A DNA stretch of 64,000 bases, taken from Mesorhizobium sp. CA8. GTDB lineage: Bacteria; Pseudomonadota; Alphaproteobacteria; Rhizobiales; Rhizobiaceae. Numbering within the stretch: position 1 is the first letter of the stretch; each line of letters opens with the position of its first letter. A model generated the notes under the pieces. The model saw nothing but the letters and a program-made list of their open reading frames with translations, was not told the DNA's origin and did no database searches. The translations under genes were made by a program, and so were the position numbers. This document shows, piece by piece, positions 45,067 to 53,982 of the stretch. The stretch spans positions 1 to 64,000 of the forward strand of contig NZ_JAIUHG010000009.1 in the NCBI RefSeq assembly GCF_020164955.1. The letters are read 5' to 3'.

Positions 45067-46634
45067 CAGGTAAAAAAAACGCGTTCGAATTCAAATGAGG
45101 TCAACGGCAGTCCGTTGCGATCTGGCCGGAAGCCGGCGAGCTTGCTGCTGTAGGCATCGATCTGGTTTGCGAAGCCCCAGATGATGTAGCCGCCCCGCTC
45201 GTATTGGATCTTCTGCATCTTCTGGATCAATTCCTTGCGCTTGGCGGCATCAACTTCTTGTTGCGCCTTGCTGAAGAGGTCGTTGAACTCGGGGTCATTG
45301 AAGTGCGTCTCGTTGTAGACTGCTCCGGGACCGTCTGCCTGGGCCACCTGCACCAGATACGAATTGGTCGGCGACCAGTTGTCGACCGCAAAGGTGTATT
45401 TGAGGTAGTCCGGGCCGAAGAAGGATGATGGGTCGAGCTTTCTCAGCTTGATATTTATGCCGGCAGCCTTTGCCTGCTCGACCAGAACCTGCGATGCCTC
45501 CACGACTCCGGCATTTACGGGCGCCGTAACGAGTTCGATGTCGAGCGTATCGTGGCCTGCCTCCTTCAGAAGCGCCTTGGCGCGTTCGATGTCCTGCTTG
45601 CGCTGGGGCAGGTCCTTGGCAAAATCCGGATCGAAGGGATTGTAGAGATCGTTTCCAACGCGACCCTCGCCAAGCAGCGCCTGTTCGACCATCTGCTCAC
45701 GGTCCACCACCAGCCGCATTGCCTCGCGGACCTTCGGATTATCGAAAGGTGGAGCGTCTGTGCGCATCGTGAAGGGGCGCCACCCGCCGGTTTCGGAACG
45801 GAGGAGCTTAAAGCTTGCGTCGCCTTCCACCGTGGCGATGCGCGTGTAAGGGATCGAGGCAATGGCATCAACCTGGCCGCCGAGAAGCGCGTTAACGCGA
45901 GCTGTCTCGTCGGCTATGTCGATAATTTCAAGTTCGTCGACGAAGGGGCCTCCCCCCCAAAAACTCGTGTTGGCGACGAAGAGCGAACGATCGCCAGGAG
46001 TGAAGCTCTTATACTTGAATGGACCGGTTCCGACGGGATTGGCCGGGTCAAAATCCGCCGGCACGATACTGGATGTCGTAGTCGCAAAGCCCGACAGAAA
46101 CTCCGCGTTTGGCTTCGGCAGCTTGAAACGCACAGTTCTGTCATCGAGCTTTGTCATGCCCTTGGCGTCGACATAGGCAATCATCGCGGCCGCAGATAGC
46201 TTGGATTGCGGGTCCATCATCCGCCTGACGGTGAACATCAGATCGTCGGCACCCAGCGACTTTCCATTGTGAAATGTCACGCCCTTACGCAGCCGGACCG
46301 TCCATTCATCCCCGGCCTTGTTCGGCTCGGCGCTTTCGGCCAAACGCATCTCGAGTTCGAAGGTCTCCGCGTTCGGCCAAGCCAACAGGTCGTACAGATT
46401 GAAGGCGCGCGCAAAGTCTGCCTGGTTAGTCACCCGGTGGGCGTCAAGGGTGTCGGTCGGGCCACCTTGGCTCATGCCAATCCGCAGCCTGCCTCCCTTC
46501 TTGGGCGTTTGCGCAAGTGCTGCAATGTTGGGCTGAACGGCCAGTCCGACGCCCGCCGCGGCGCCCATGACCAAAAGGCGCCTGCGGGAAATCAATTCCC
46601 GCATATATTCCCGACGATCACGAAAATCGTTCAT
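45066..46634 (-). CDS. Family-5 ABC substrate-binding protein
   Basis: 522-residue SBP_bac_5 protein with a Tat-type leader (SRRRLLVMGAAAGVGLAVQ, cleavage near ALAQTPKKGG). ATG 46634 follows GGAGGAA. Family landmarks include LRIGMSQGGPTDTLDAHR, WTVRLRKGVTFHNGKSL and DNPKVREAMRLVVDREQMVEQAL. Not closely related to the three binding proteins of the 8141/24972/32822 group, judging from the different central segments. Divergent from the TetR gene across a 96-bp region containing an AT-rich inverted repeat. Confidence 0.92.
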   Translation of the reverse strand: MNDFRDRREYMRELISRRRLLVMGAAAGVGLAVQPNIAALAQTPKKGGRLRIGMSQGGPTDTLDAHRVTNQADFARAFNLYDLLAWPNAETFELEMRLAESAEPNKAGDEWTVRLRKGVTFHNGKSLGADDLMFTVRRMMDPQSKLSAAAMIAYVDAKGMTKLDDRTVRFKLPKPNAEFLSGFATTTSSIVPADFDPANPVGTGPFKYKSFTPGDRSLFVANTSFWGGGPFVDELEIIDIADETARVNALLGGQVDAIASIPYTRIATVEGDASFKLLRSETGGWRPFTMRTDAPPFDNPKVREAMRLVVDREQMVEQALLGEGRVGNDLYNPFDPDFAKDLPQRKQDIERAKALLKEAGHDTLDIELVTAPVNAGVVEASQVLVEQAKAAGINIKLRKLDPSSFFGPDYLKYTFAVDNWSPTNSYLVQVAQADGPGAVYNETHFNDPEFNDLFSKAQQEVDAAKRKELIQKMQKIQYERGGYIIWGFANQIDAYSSKLAGFRPDRNGLPLTSFEFERVFFT

Positions 46635-46675
46635 GGCAGTTCCTCCCCTTGTCGCCGTATGCGTTGACGGCGCTC

Positions 46676-46699
46676 ACAATAATAATATAATGATATTGT
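46676..46699. promoter_or_regulatory. AT-rich inverted repeat, candidate TetR operator
   Basis: ACAATA (46676-46681) and TATTGT (46694-46699) form 6-bp perfect arms; the 12-nt centre is A/T-only apart from one G and partly symmetrical. It lies between the divergent binding-protein gene (start 46634) and TetR gene (start 46731), 32-42 nt from each start, where a TetR protein would control both. The A/T richness contrasts sharply with the surrounding DNA. Confidence 0.6.
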
Positions 46700-46730
46700 C
46701 GGTCAAGCCCTTTCCTGAAACTCAGAATCA

Positions 46731-47399
46731 ATGAATAGTGAAATGATGCCCTCTAGCTATCTAGGTCCCTCAAGTCGGCTGGCTCTGGAGGAGGCTTCCG
46801 CTCAGGGACGTCCTCCTTATCGTTGTGACGAGCAGCGGGTGTCGATCTTGGACGCCACCCTCCTGCTGGTGGCGACGGTTGGCTGCGACACCTTGAGGCT
46901 TCGCGACGTAGCCGCGAGCGCCGGCGTCTCGATCGGTTCGGTTCAGCACTATTTCGACACGCGGGAAAATTTGTTGGTGGAAGCATTCGAGGACTGGCGT
47001 CATCGCGCCTTGATCAGATTCAACCCGCTCCTGCAGGCGAAGGGCAGCGGCCTGGCTCGGCTGAGAGGCATACTGAGATACCTCAAGAACGAAGACCCGG
47101 GGCCAAGCACTCTCGTTTGGATTTCTTTTTGTCTTGCGGCCACGCGGATCGAGGACGTTCAGGTGCGAGTGCGCGACCTGTTCCAAACCTGGCATGATGG
47201 CTTGTCGAATGCCCTCTTGACGTCAGGACAGTGGAAGGACCTGGGCGAAGCCGGCGCCAGGCAGGCGGCCAGCTTGTTCATGTCACTTCATTTTGGCGCA
47301 GTGTTGACCTCGACGATCACCAAAGGTTCGGAAATCGATCATCAGGGATCGACGGTGCACTCGGTCCTTTCAAAGCTGCTGGCCCTCTCGTCGCAATAG
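46731..47399 (+). CDS. TetR/AcrR-family transcriptional regulator
   Basis: 222-residue regulator. N-terminal HTH at residues 40-80: LDATLLLVATVGCDTLRLRD followed by VAASAGVSIGSVQHYFDTRE, the usual TetR DNA-binding pattern. The C-terminal ligand domain is helical without a recognisable subfamily. It is divergent from the ABC/FAH operon and probably represses it through the inverted repeat at 46676-46699. The GlcG-like gene starts 10 nt after its stop. Confidence 0.88.
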   Translation: MNSEMMPSSYLGPSSRLALEEASAQGRPPYRCDEQRVSILDATLLLVATVGCDTLRLRDVAASAGVSIGSVQHYFDTRENLLVEAFEDWRHRALIRFNPLLQAKGSGLARLRGILRYLKNEDPGPSTLVWISFCLAATRIEDVQVRVRDLFQTWHDGLSNALLTSGQWKDLGEAGARQAASLFMSLHFGAVLTSTITKGSEIDHQGSTVHSVLSKLLALSSQ

Positions 47400-47408
47400 C
47401 CACCCAAA

Positions 47409-47858
47409 ATGTTGTCGGAGATGGAATTGAGTTCAATCAGCCTCGATCAAGCCAACAAGATCATCGACGGAGCTTTTTCCTACGCACGCGACAATGGTCT
47501 GAAGCCCCTTTCGGTGGTGGTGCTGGATGCGCGCGGGTCGATGAAGGCGGCCGCGTCTGCCGACGGGACAAGCATGGGGCGATCGCAAATTGCCTTTGGC
47601 AAGGCTTATGGCGGGCTCGCATTCGAGTGCAACTCACGCACTCTTGGCGCGATGGCGACGAGCCGGCCTCATTTCATCGGCGCTCTAAACGGAGTGTTCT
47701 CGGGCAACCTGGTCCCGGTACCGGGTGGCTTGACTATTGTTGGCCAGCACGGCGAAGCAATTGGAGCGGTGGGTGTTTCAGGCGATACGTCCGACAAGGA
47801 TGAGGCAGCCGCTCTCGCCGGCGTTGCATCGGCCGGCCTCGTCGCGGCGAGCGAGTAA
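47409..47858 (+). CDS. GlcG/HbpS-family (DUF336) protein
   Basis: 149-residue protein of the GlcG/HbpS fold: LDQANKIIDGAFSYARDNG near the N-terminus, VVVLDARGSMKAAASADGT, and the C-terminal IGAVGVSGDTSDKDEAAALAGV. Members bind haem or small cofactors and occur beside catabolic oxidoreductases; function here is unknown. ATG 47409 or ATG 47421 could be the start. Probably cotranscribed with TetR. Confidence 0.88.
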   Translation: MLSEMELSSISLDQANKIIDGAFSYARDNGLKPLSVVVLDARGSMKAAASADGTSMGRSQIAFGKAYGGLAFECNSRTLGAMATSRPHFIGALNGVFSGNLVPVPGGLTIVGQHGEAIGAVGVSGDTSDKDEAAALAGVASAGLVAASE

Positions 47859-47875
47859 GTTGAGGATGTCGTCCA

Positions 47876-48577
47876 TCAGCGTGAGCGTCGCACGGAGCTG
47901 ATCTGCTTGCTGTCCCGCTCGAGCGCGCGGACGATGGCGGCTTCGGCTCTGTCCTCGCTGCGTTCCTCGATCGCGTCCACGAGCTCCGCAGCGATTTCCC
48001 GCGACACGTGCCGCTCGGTTTGAATGGCGCCCGGAGGCTTCGGCGCGAAAGTGGCAGCCCAGGCTTCTTCTATAGCGTGAGCAAGGAACACGTTTTGCGT
48101 TGCTTCCGCTACGGTCATTTGAAGCAACGTCTCTGCACGCCGCAGCAGGCTCGGACTGTCGGCGTGCTCTATGTCGTCCGCGGCCCGTCGCATAATCCTC
48201 AGATGGGAGGGCGTCCGTCTCACGGCAGCAAATCGGGCCGCAATGCGGGCATTGACGGATAGAAATTCGAAAGCCCGCATGATCGCTGCGGGATCGCGAC
48301 CAATCCGACGCAGGACAAGCGATCGCAGGTCCTCTTCGCCGACGACAAAAGCACCGCCTGCGACGCCGCGCCTGACAGTGAGATAGCCTTCGGTTTCGAG
48401 TATCCGCAGCGCTTCGCGAAGTGTCACTCGCGACACTTCGAGCTTTTCTGCCAACTGGCGCTCAGCCGGGAGACGCTCGCCCGGCATTATCAGGCCGATA
48501 TGGATCTGTCGTCTGAGGCCTTCGACGGCCAGGCCATATGCGGCCTGCTGTTCGACCGGCCGGATTCCCCAGAGCAT
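47876..48577 (-). CDS. FadR-subfamily GntR transcriptional regulator
   Basis: 233-residue regulator. Winged helix at residues 25-85 (GERLPAERQLAEKLEVSRVT and LREALRILETEGYLTVRRG) and an all-helical FCD-type ligand domain after about residue 95. FadR-type proteins respond to carboxylic acids and sugars acids. Its ATG lies 2 nt after the SDR stop, so the two genes are cotranscribed. Confidence 0.9.
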   Translation of the reverse strand: MLWGIRPVEQQAAYGLAVEGLRRQIHIGLIMPGERLPAERQLAEKLEVSRVTLREALRILETEGYLTVRRGVAGGAFVVGEEDLRSLVLRRIGRDPAAIMRAFEFLSVNARIAARFAAVRRTPSHLRIMRRAADDIEHADSPSLLRRAETLLQMTVAEATQNVFLAHAIEEAWAATFAPKPPGAIQTERHVSREIAAELVDAIEERSEDRAEAAIVRALERDSKQISSVRRSR

Positions 48578-48579
48578 GA

Positions 48580-49355
48580 TCAGACAGCCGTGAACGTGTT
48601 ATCGACCATGATCTCTGCGCCATTGATGAAGCTCGATGCGTCGCTTGCCAGAAACAGTGCGACACTGGCGACCTCTTCGGGTTCGCAAATCCTGCCTTGC
48701 ATGATGTTGACGTCGCCCTCGGAAGCGAGAATGCCGTAGCGCCTCAGCTGATCAATTTCATCCTCGCCGTGCCGCGTTCGCACGAAGCTCGGACAGAGAT
48801 TGTTGCAGCGAATTCCGCGGTCGCGATATTCCACCGCGATGCTGCGCGCGAGCTGGTGCATGGCGGCCTTTGAGGCGCAGTAAGCACTTTCAAGGTGGGT
48901 CGCGGCTTTGACGCCCGTCGACGACGTGTTGATGATGACGCCCCTTCCTTGCTCGAGCATGCGAGGCAATACCAACCGCGTTACCATGAACGCACTCTTT
49001 GCGTTGTTGTCCATGAGCCAGTCCCAATCCTCGAGTGTCACCTCCAGGAAGGGCTTTACGATTATGACGCCAGCGTGGTTGAACAAGATGTCTATCTTGC
49101 CCAAGTGAGTGTGGGCGTTTGCAACGACACGCTCAACGTCGGCACGAATGCTGACATCCCCATGTTCGAAATGGACGGGAAGGTTCTCGGCGAGGCATTC
49201 ATCAACGAGGCCTTCGCCGGCTGCCTGGTCGCGATCGGCAAAGACGACCCGGCAGCCCTCGCGAAGAAAAGCGCGCACCGATGCCGCACCGGCGCCTTTC
49301 GCGCCCCCGTAATCAGCGCGGTTTGTCCGGCGAGCATTCCTGCTGATCTAGTCAT
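48580..49355 (-). pseudogene. SDR-family oxidoreductase, frameshifted in the cofactor motif
   Basis: ATG 49355 starts MTRSAGMLAGQTALITG, then a base is missing near 49304-49308 within the Gly-rich NAD(P) motif; in the next frame the sequence continues AKGAGAASVRAFLREGCRVVF and is complete through FNHAGVIIVK, catalytic Ser (NTSSTG), YCASK and SFINGAEIMVDNTFTAV. As with the SDR at 7112 the only lesion is a single base, so a base-calling error is possible. Translation from an internal start would lack the cofactor motif. Transcribed with the FadR-type regulator. Confidence 0.78.
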
Positions 49356-49563
49356 GTCGGTAGGACCCATTGATAGTTATCGTTGCACCAGGCCACCGAT
49401 GACGATCTTGGCACCAACTGCTCTGGAATCGCCATGTGCATCAGCGCGTTCGTCTGTGCCAGTAGCATAATAGGCAGGCATTCCGCCAGAATCTCGCGCG
49501 GTGGGCGCTGATTGGCGGCCTGAGGGCGAGGCAACCACCGCATTTGCAAATGGGACGTCGTCG

Positions 49564-50676
49564 CTACGCAAGCGCCGGGTAATCGGTGTAGCCGGCTGCC
49601 CCTTGGGTGTACCAGGTCGTGATGTCTCGAGTTGCCAGCGGCTTGCCGGACCGTAACCGCTCCGGAAGATCCGGGTTGGATATGAACGGGCGTCCGAAGG
49701 AGATCGCGTCTGCTTCCCGACGGCTCAAGGCGTCCTGTGCCGAACGGCCATCATAGCCTGAATTCAATACCAGGACGCCTTGGAATGCTTTGCGGATAAG
49801 AGGATGGATGGGTGGCCGATCGGGCTTGGCGAAGGTGTCCTCTGGCCTGGGCTCACGTATCTCCAGGAAGGCTATGCCAAGGCTGGACAACGCGGCTGCA
49901 GCCGCCACGAATAGCTTTTCCGGCTCATCGTCGTTGACGCCGTAATATGCGCCGTTGGGCGACAACCGCACGCCAGTCCTGTCGCGACCTATCTCCTCCA
50001 CGACAGCCTCGGTTGTCTCAAGCAGAAAGTTGATCCGGTTGCCAATTTCGCCGCCATAGCGATCCCGGCGCCTGTTTGCGCTGCTGCGGAGGAACTGATC
50101 GACCAGATAGCCGTTCGCACCGTGGATCTCCACGCCATCGAAACCCGCCAGAACTGCGTGTCGAGCCGCTTGGCGGTACTCGTTCACAACGTTGCGAATG
50201 CCGGTCAAACTGAGCGCTCGAGCACGAGCGTAGGCACGCTTGCCGTCGTAGGTATGGGCGAGCCCCGGCGCGATCGTGGCCGATGCCGATACGCTTCGCC
50301 GCCCATCCAAGAACTGTGGCGCGACCATGCGGCCCATATGCCAGAGCTGGCAGAAAATACGCCCGCCGGCCTCGTGAACTGCGCGTGTGACGACCCTCCA
50401 GCCGGCGACTTGGTCTTCGCTCCAGATGCCCGGCGCGTAGGGCCAGCCGAGGCCTTGCCGGCTGATGGCTGTCGCCTCGCTCACAATCAGGCCCGCCGAT
50501 GCGCGCTGTGCATAATATTGCGCCATCAGCGGGGTCGGAACCGCGCTCCGGGTTGCGCGAGAACGCGTCAGCGGCGCCATCAGTATTCTATTCGGGGCGA
50601 CCGTCGCGCCGATCGTGACCGGATCGAAAAGAGAGGGCATGACAGTGCCGGCCACTGGGCGGCCATCAGCCGTCAT
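49564..50676 (-). CDS. Old yellow enzyme-family alkene reductase
   Basis: About 370-residue FMN-dependent ene reductase (NemA/OYE class). LFDPVTIGATVAPNRILMAPLTRSR at the N-terminus, substrate-binding His/Asn pair in EIHGANGYLVDQFL, and the C-terminal FMN-phosphate region AISFGRPFISNPDLPERLR. Typical members reduce activated C=C bonds or nitro groups with NAD(P)H. ATG 50676 has AAGGAA upstream; ATG 50640 is an alternative. Confidence 0.92.
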   Translation of the reverse strand: MTADGRPVAGTVMPSLFDPVTIGATVAPNRILMAPLTRSRATRSAVPTPLMAQYYAQRASAGLIVSEATAISRQGLGWPYAPGIWSEDQVAGWRVVTRAVHEAGGRIFCQLWHMGRMVAPQFLDGRRSVSASATIAPGLAHTYDGKRAYARARALSLTGIRNVVNEYRQAARHAVLAGFDGVEIHGANGYLVDQFLRSSANRRRDRYGGEIGNRINFLLETTEAVVEEIGRDRTGVRLSPNGAYYGVNDDEPEKLFVAAAAALSSLGIAFLEIREPRPEDTFAKPDRPPIHPLIRKAFQGVLVLNSGYDGRSAQDALSRREADAISFGRPFISNPDLPERLRSGKPLATRDITTWYTQGAAGYTDYPALA

Positions 50677-50732
50677 AGCCAGCGGTTCCTTCGTGACATT
50701 CGCGTGCCATTGTGCATTCCCGCTGTCGTGGC

Positions 50733-51707
50733 TTAGAAACCTTGAACCTTGTCGACAACGTTGTGGAGCGGCTTGCCGCTTGCGAACCGTTCGCAATTGT
50801 CTCTGATGATCGCGAACCGCCGCTCATCGAGGTCCGGTCCATAGCTTGCCATGTGTGGCGTGATGAGAAGGTTCGGCGTGCGCCAAAGAGGGTGCTCGGG
50901 CAGCAAGGGTTCATCTTCGAAGACGTCCAGACCCGCGCCAGCCAGGTCTCCGGCATTCAAGGCCTCGATGAGATCCGCGATGGAGGTGGTCCCCCCACGA
51001 CCTACGTTGATGAAGAAGGCAGAAGACTTCATGGCGCGAAAGCGGTCCCGCTTGAACATCAGCCGTGTTGCTGGGGTCAGCGGGACCGTGACGACGAGAA
51101 AGTCGGCTTCCGGCAACAGTTGGTCGAGCTCTCCCGCGGCAGCGACACGCTGGACATACTGAACGGGCTCCGTCCTGCGGGCATCCACACCGATCACCCT
51201 TAATCCAAAAGCGGCGCAGAGCCGGGCGAGTTCGCTTCCAATGCCGCCCACACCCACGATGAGTACCGTCTTGCCCGGCAGCGGGATGACGCCCGTATCG
51301 AGGGGCTCGGGGTTCCATTCATGCTTGAATTGGCGGGGCAGGTAGTAATGGAGCCCTCGCGCGAACCCCAGAATATACGCCATGACATGGACTGCGATGT
51401 GATCGCTATAGATGCCGCGAAAGTTGGTGAGAACCAGTTTATGCTGTTGCAGGAAGTCAGGGAAAAATCCTTCCGGCGGCGCTGCATAAGGGGCCTGCAG
51501 CCATTTCAGTTTCGAGGCCCGCGAAAGCAGTTCGGGCGTAACCTCGCCATAGGCTGCGTCAGCGCCTGCGATCAACGCCAGTGCATCGGCCTGATTTTCA
51601 GCCAGATGGAATTTGAAAGGGCTGGAGGACGCGGTCAGGCGGTGATGCCAGCCACGGATAATGTCGTCCTGCGGCGGCAGGAACACAAAGCTCAGTTGAT
51701 CTTGCAT
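50733..51707 (-). CDS. D-2-hydroxyacid dehydrogenase family protein
   Basis: About 324-residue NAD(P)-dependent dehydrogenase. Rossmann motif GVGGIGSELARLCAAFG, catalytic Arg in INVGRGG, Glu in DVFEDEPL and His in ITPHMASYG are all visible. Members interconvert 2-keto and D-2-hydroxy acids. The gene starts 7 nt after the LysR stop on the same strand, so LysR probably controls it directly. Product may be the keto acid formed by the neighbouring enolase-superfamily enzyme. Confidence 0.9.
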   Translation of the reverse strand: MQDQLSFVFLPPQDDIIRGWHHRLTASSSPFKFHLAENQADALALIAGADAAYGEVTPELLSRASKLKWLQAPYAAPPEGFFPDFLQQHKLVLTNFRGIYSDHIAVHVMAYILGFARGLHYYLPRQFKHEWNPEPLDTGVIPLPGKTVLIVGVGGIGSELARLCAAFGLRVIGVDARRTEPVQYVQRVAAAGELDQLLPEADFLVVTVPLTPATRLMFKRDRFRAMKSSAFFINVGRGGTTSIADLIEALNAGDLAGAGLDVFEDEPLLPEHPLWRTPNLLITPHMASYGPDLDERRFAIIRDNCERFASGKPLHNVVDKVQGF

Positions 51708-51714
51708 GTAAAAT

Positions 51715-52668
51715 TTATCTCTCGTCCTTGGCTTGGATAAGTGATCCAGCCTGCTCCTCGGCCGATGCCGCTTCCTGGATGATCCACTCGCAGAATCGGC
51801 TGACGGCATTGTTCGGCGCTCGCATATTTCGCAGCTTCAGATAGAAGCTTCCGATCGACATCAGGCCGAACCTGAAGGGCTGAACGAGCGTTCCTGTCCT
51901 GACCTGTTCGGTGACCAGGGGCGGCCCCAGCAGCGCAAAGCCTTCGCCAGCCTCGCAAGCCTGAATCAGGTTGGCATAGTTATCCACCGTGATGCCCGGC
52001 GGCAGCTTCGAAACATGGATGCCGTTCTGCCTGAACCAACTGCGCCATTTTGAGCGCGCGTCGTATTTTCGGCCTTCCAGGTAGATCAGCCGTTCACTCA
52101 GCAGATCTTCGGCTCCCGAACTTGGCTTCAGGTTCGTTTGGTAAGTTGAGCTGCAGGTCGGCGCCACTTGTTGTTTAAGCAGGAAGCGCGCGCTGGGATC
52201 GATAAGGTCATCCTTGAAATAGCGAATGGCAATGTCGACGTTTTCCTCGTCGACATCGATGTATCGATCGGTCACGACGAGGTTGATCTCGATGTCGGGA
52301 GAAGCGGCTCGGAAAGAACCAACCCGAGGTAAAAGCCAGTAGGTTGAAAACCCCGTCGTGGTCGTCACAGTAACGGTGTCTTCCTGCGGATCGTTCTCGA
52401 TTGCCAGAACGACATCGAGGATTTCTTCGAGGCTTCGGGAGACGACGGCGAACATCTTTTCGCCCTCGGGCGTCAAGCGCACTGATCGGTTCAGCCGATG
52501 AAAAAGGGGTTTGCCAACGAAGTTCTCGATCGCCTTGACCTGGTAGCTGATTGCCGCTCGCGACACGTTGAGGGCTTGCGCGGCCTCGGTAAAATTGGAG
52601 TGTTTGGCGGCGGCTTCGAACGCGACCAGATAGTTTAGAGGCGGCAACTGGTATCGGAACTTCGCCAT
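51715..52668 (-). CDS. LysR-family transcriptional regulator (GcvA-like)
   Basis: 317-residue regulator from ATG 52668. N-terminal HTH: LNYLVAFEAAAKHSNFTEAA and QALNVSRAAISYQVKAIENF, followed by the linker helix and a type-2 periplasmic-binding-like effector domain (from about residue 92: VTVTTTTGFSTYWLLPRVGSF). The pattern P-P-L-N-Y-L at the start is typical of the GcvA/AmpR branch. A longer frame to 52776 lacks support. Located between the dehydratase gene and the dehydrogenase gene in one direction. Confidence 0.9.
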   Translation of the reverse strand: MAKFRYQLPPLNYLVAFEAAAKHSNFTEAAQALNVSRAAISYQVKAIENFVGKPLFHRLNRSVRLTPEGEKMFAVVSRSLEEILDVVLAIENDPQEDTVTVTTTTGFSTYWLLPRVGSFRAASPDIEINLVVTDRYIDVDEENVDIAIRYFKDDLIDPSARFLLKQQVAPTCSSTYQTNLKPSSGAEDLLSERLIYLEGRKYDARSKWRSWFRQNGIHVSKLPPGITVDNYANLIQACEAGEGFALLGPPLVTEQVRTGTLVQPFRFGLMSIGSFYLKLRNMRAPNNAVSRFCEWIIQEAASAEEQAGSLIQAKDER

Positions 52669-52788
52669 CGCTCGCGGTCCATTGAGCGCACTGCGTACTT
52701 TCAACTCCGCGGCGCGTTGATGTGGCGCCTTGGCAGGGCGCCGATCGGGTATACGAGACGATAGCAAGCCTGTCACGAAGTTGCACCG

Positions 52789-53982
52789 CTAACTGAAAGT
52801 GCTGTGTACGATCGCGCCCTGGCGCGCCTTGGCATCCGGCAGCAGCTTGATGCCGAGGCCGGGAGCGCGTGGGGCCGCGGCGTAGCCGTTGACGATTTCG
52901 GGAAGTCCGCTCACCACGTCGAGGTACCAGCCGCGATAGTAGGCGCGCACGGCCTCCTGCATCAGGGCGTTCGGCGCGTTGAACGACAGGTGGAGCGAGG
53001 CTGAAAGCACCACGGGTCCGGTGCAATCGTGTGCCGCCACCGGCAACTGATGGGCTTCCGCCATAGCGGCGATTTTCTTGGCTTCAGAAATGCCGCCGCA
53101 CCACGACAGATCCAGCAAGAGGATGCCGGCCGCGCGACAGGCGAGGAGATCCCGGAACGACCATCTCGTGGCGAGTGTCTCCGAAGCGGCCAATGGAACG
53201 TGAGTGGCCGAGGCGAAGGACTGGAGCGCCATGAGGTCGTCCGCTCGGATCGGATCCTCATACCAGAATGGTTCGAATTCATCCGCGTAGTGGGCAAGCC
53301 GCTTGGCGGTCGGAAGATTGAAACTGTTGTTGAGTTCCAACATGATTTCCATTTTCTCGCCAACGGCTTTGCGGATCTTTTGCAAGGGCTCAAGCCCTTT
53401 CTTGATCTGGGCCGGGTCGAGCTCCATTGTCAGATTGCCGGTCTGGAACTGCTTGAACGGCCAGATCTTCATCGCGGTTATCCCCTCTGAAAGCAGGTCT
53501 TGCGCGAGTTCGGCAGGATTGTTCAACGATGCTTCGTAATCTTCGTGACGACGCGACCCCTTGCCGGCGCTGACATTCATGGCCCGATTGCCGAAACCTT
53601 GCCCGCCGTAGCCCGCGCAGGTGTTGTAGATTCGGACCTGCTCGCGTGAGAGGCCTCCGAGCAACTGCCATACGGGCTGGCCGGTGACCTGGCCGAAAAT
53701 GTCCCAAAGGGCGATGTCTATGGCCGAATTGCCTCGCGTTTCGGCACCGGTTGAATTGAACCCCAGAAAACCTGCGAGATCCCGCGAATGTCGATCAATG
53801 CGAAGCGGGTCCTTCCCGATGAGGTATGGTGCGGCGACCTCATGTATATACGCCGTAACCGTGAGGGGGTTGTAGAAAGTCTCACCAAGCCCGACTATTC
53901 CTTCATCCGTATGTACCTCCACCCAGATCGTATTGGACGAGGTATCCGGGAGGTAGACGGTCTCTAACCTTGTGATCTTCAT
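52789..53982 (-). CDS. Enolase-superfamily (mandelate racemase/muconate lactonizing) enzyme
   Basis: 397-residue enzyme, probably an acid-sugar dehydratase. N-terminal capping domain (1-120) and TIM barrel. Metal ligands appear as Glu216 (MLELNNSF), Glu242 (YEDPIRADD) and Glu268 (ASETLATR); the second-strand K-x-K motif reads Lys172-Ile-Trp174, so the second Lys is absent, and a late His-Asp pair occurs in AHDCTGPVV. The aligned first metal ligand is normally Asp. It overlaps the isomerase gene by 4 nt. Exact sugar acid unknown. Confidence 0.88.
   Translation of the reverse strand: MKITRLETVYLPDTSSNTIWVEVHTDEGIVGLGETFYNPLTVTAYIHEVAAPYLIGKDPLRIDRHSRDLAGFLGFNSTGAETRGNSAIDIALWDIFGQVTGQPVWQLLGGLSREQVRIYNTCAGYGGQGFGNRAMNVSAGKGSRRHEDYEASLNNPAELAQDLLSEGITAMKIWPFKQFQTGNLTMELDPAQIKKGLEPLQKIRKAVGEKMEIMLELNNSFNLPTAKRLAHYADEFEPFWYEDPIRADDLMALQSFASATHVPLAASETLATRWSFRDLLACRAAGILLLDLSWCGGISEAKKIAAMAEAHQLPVAAHDCTGPVVLSASLHLSFNAPNALMQEAVRAYYRGWYLDVVSGLPEIVNGYAAAPRAPGLGIKLLPDAKARQGAIVHSTFS

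Noticed and set aside
49377..49571. 64-codon minus-strand frame between SDR and old yellow enzyme.
   Set aside because: No motif, and it overlaps the end of the reductase gene; treated as intergenic.
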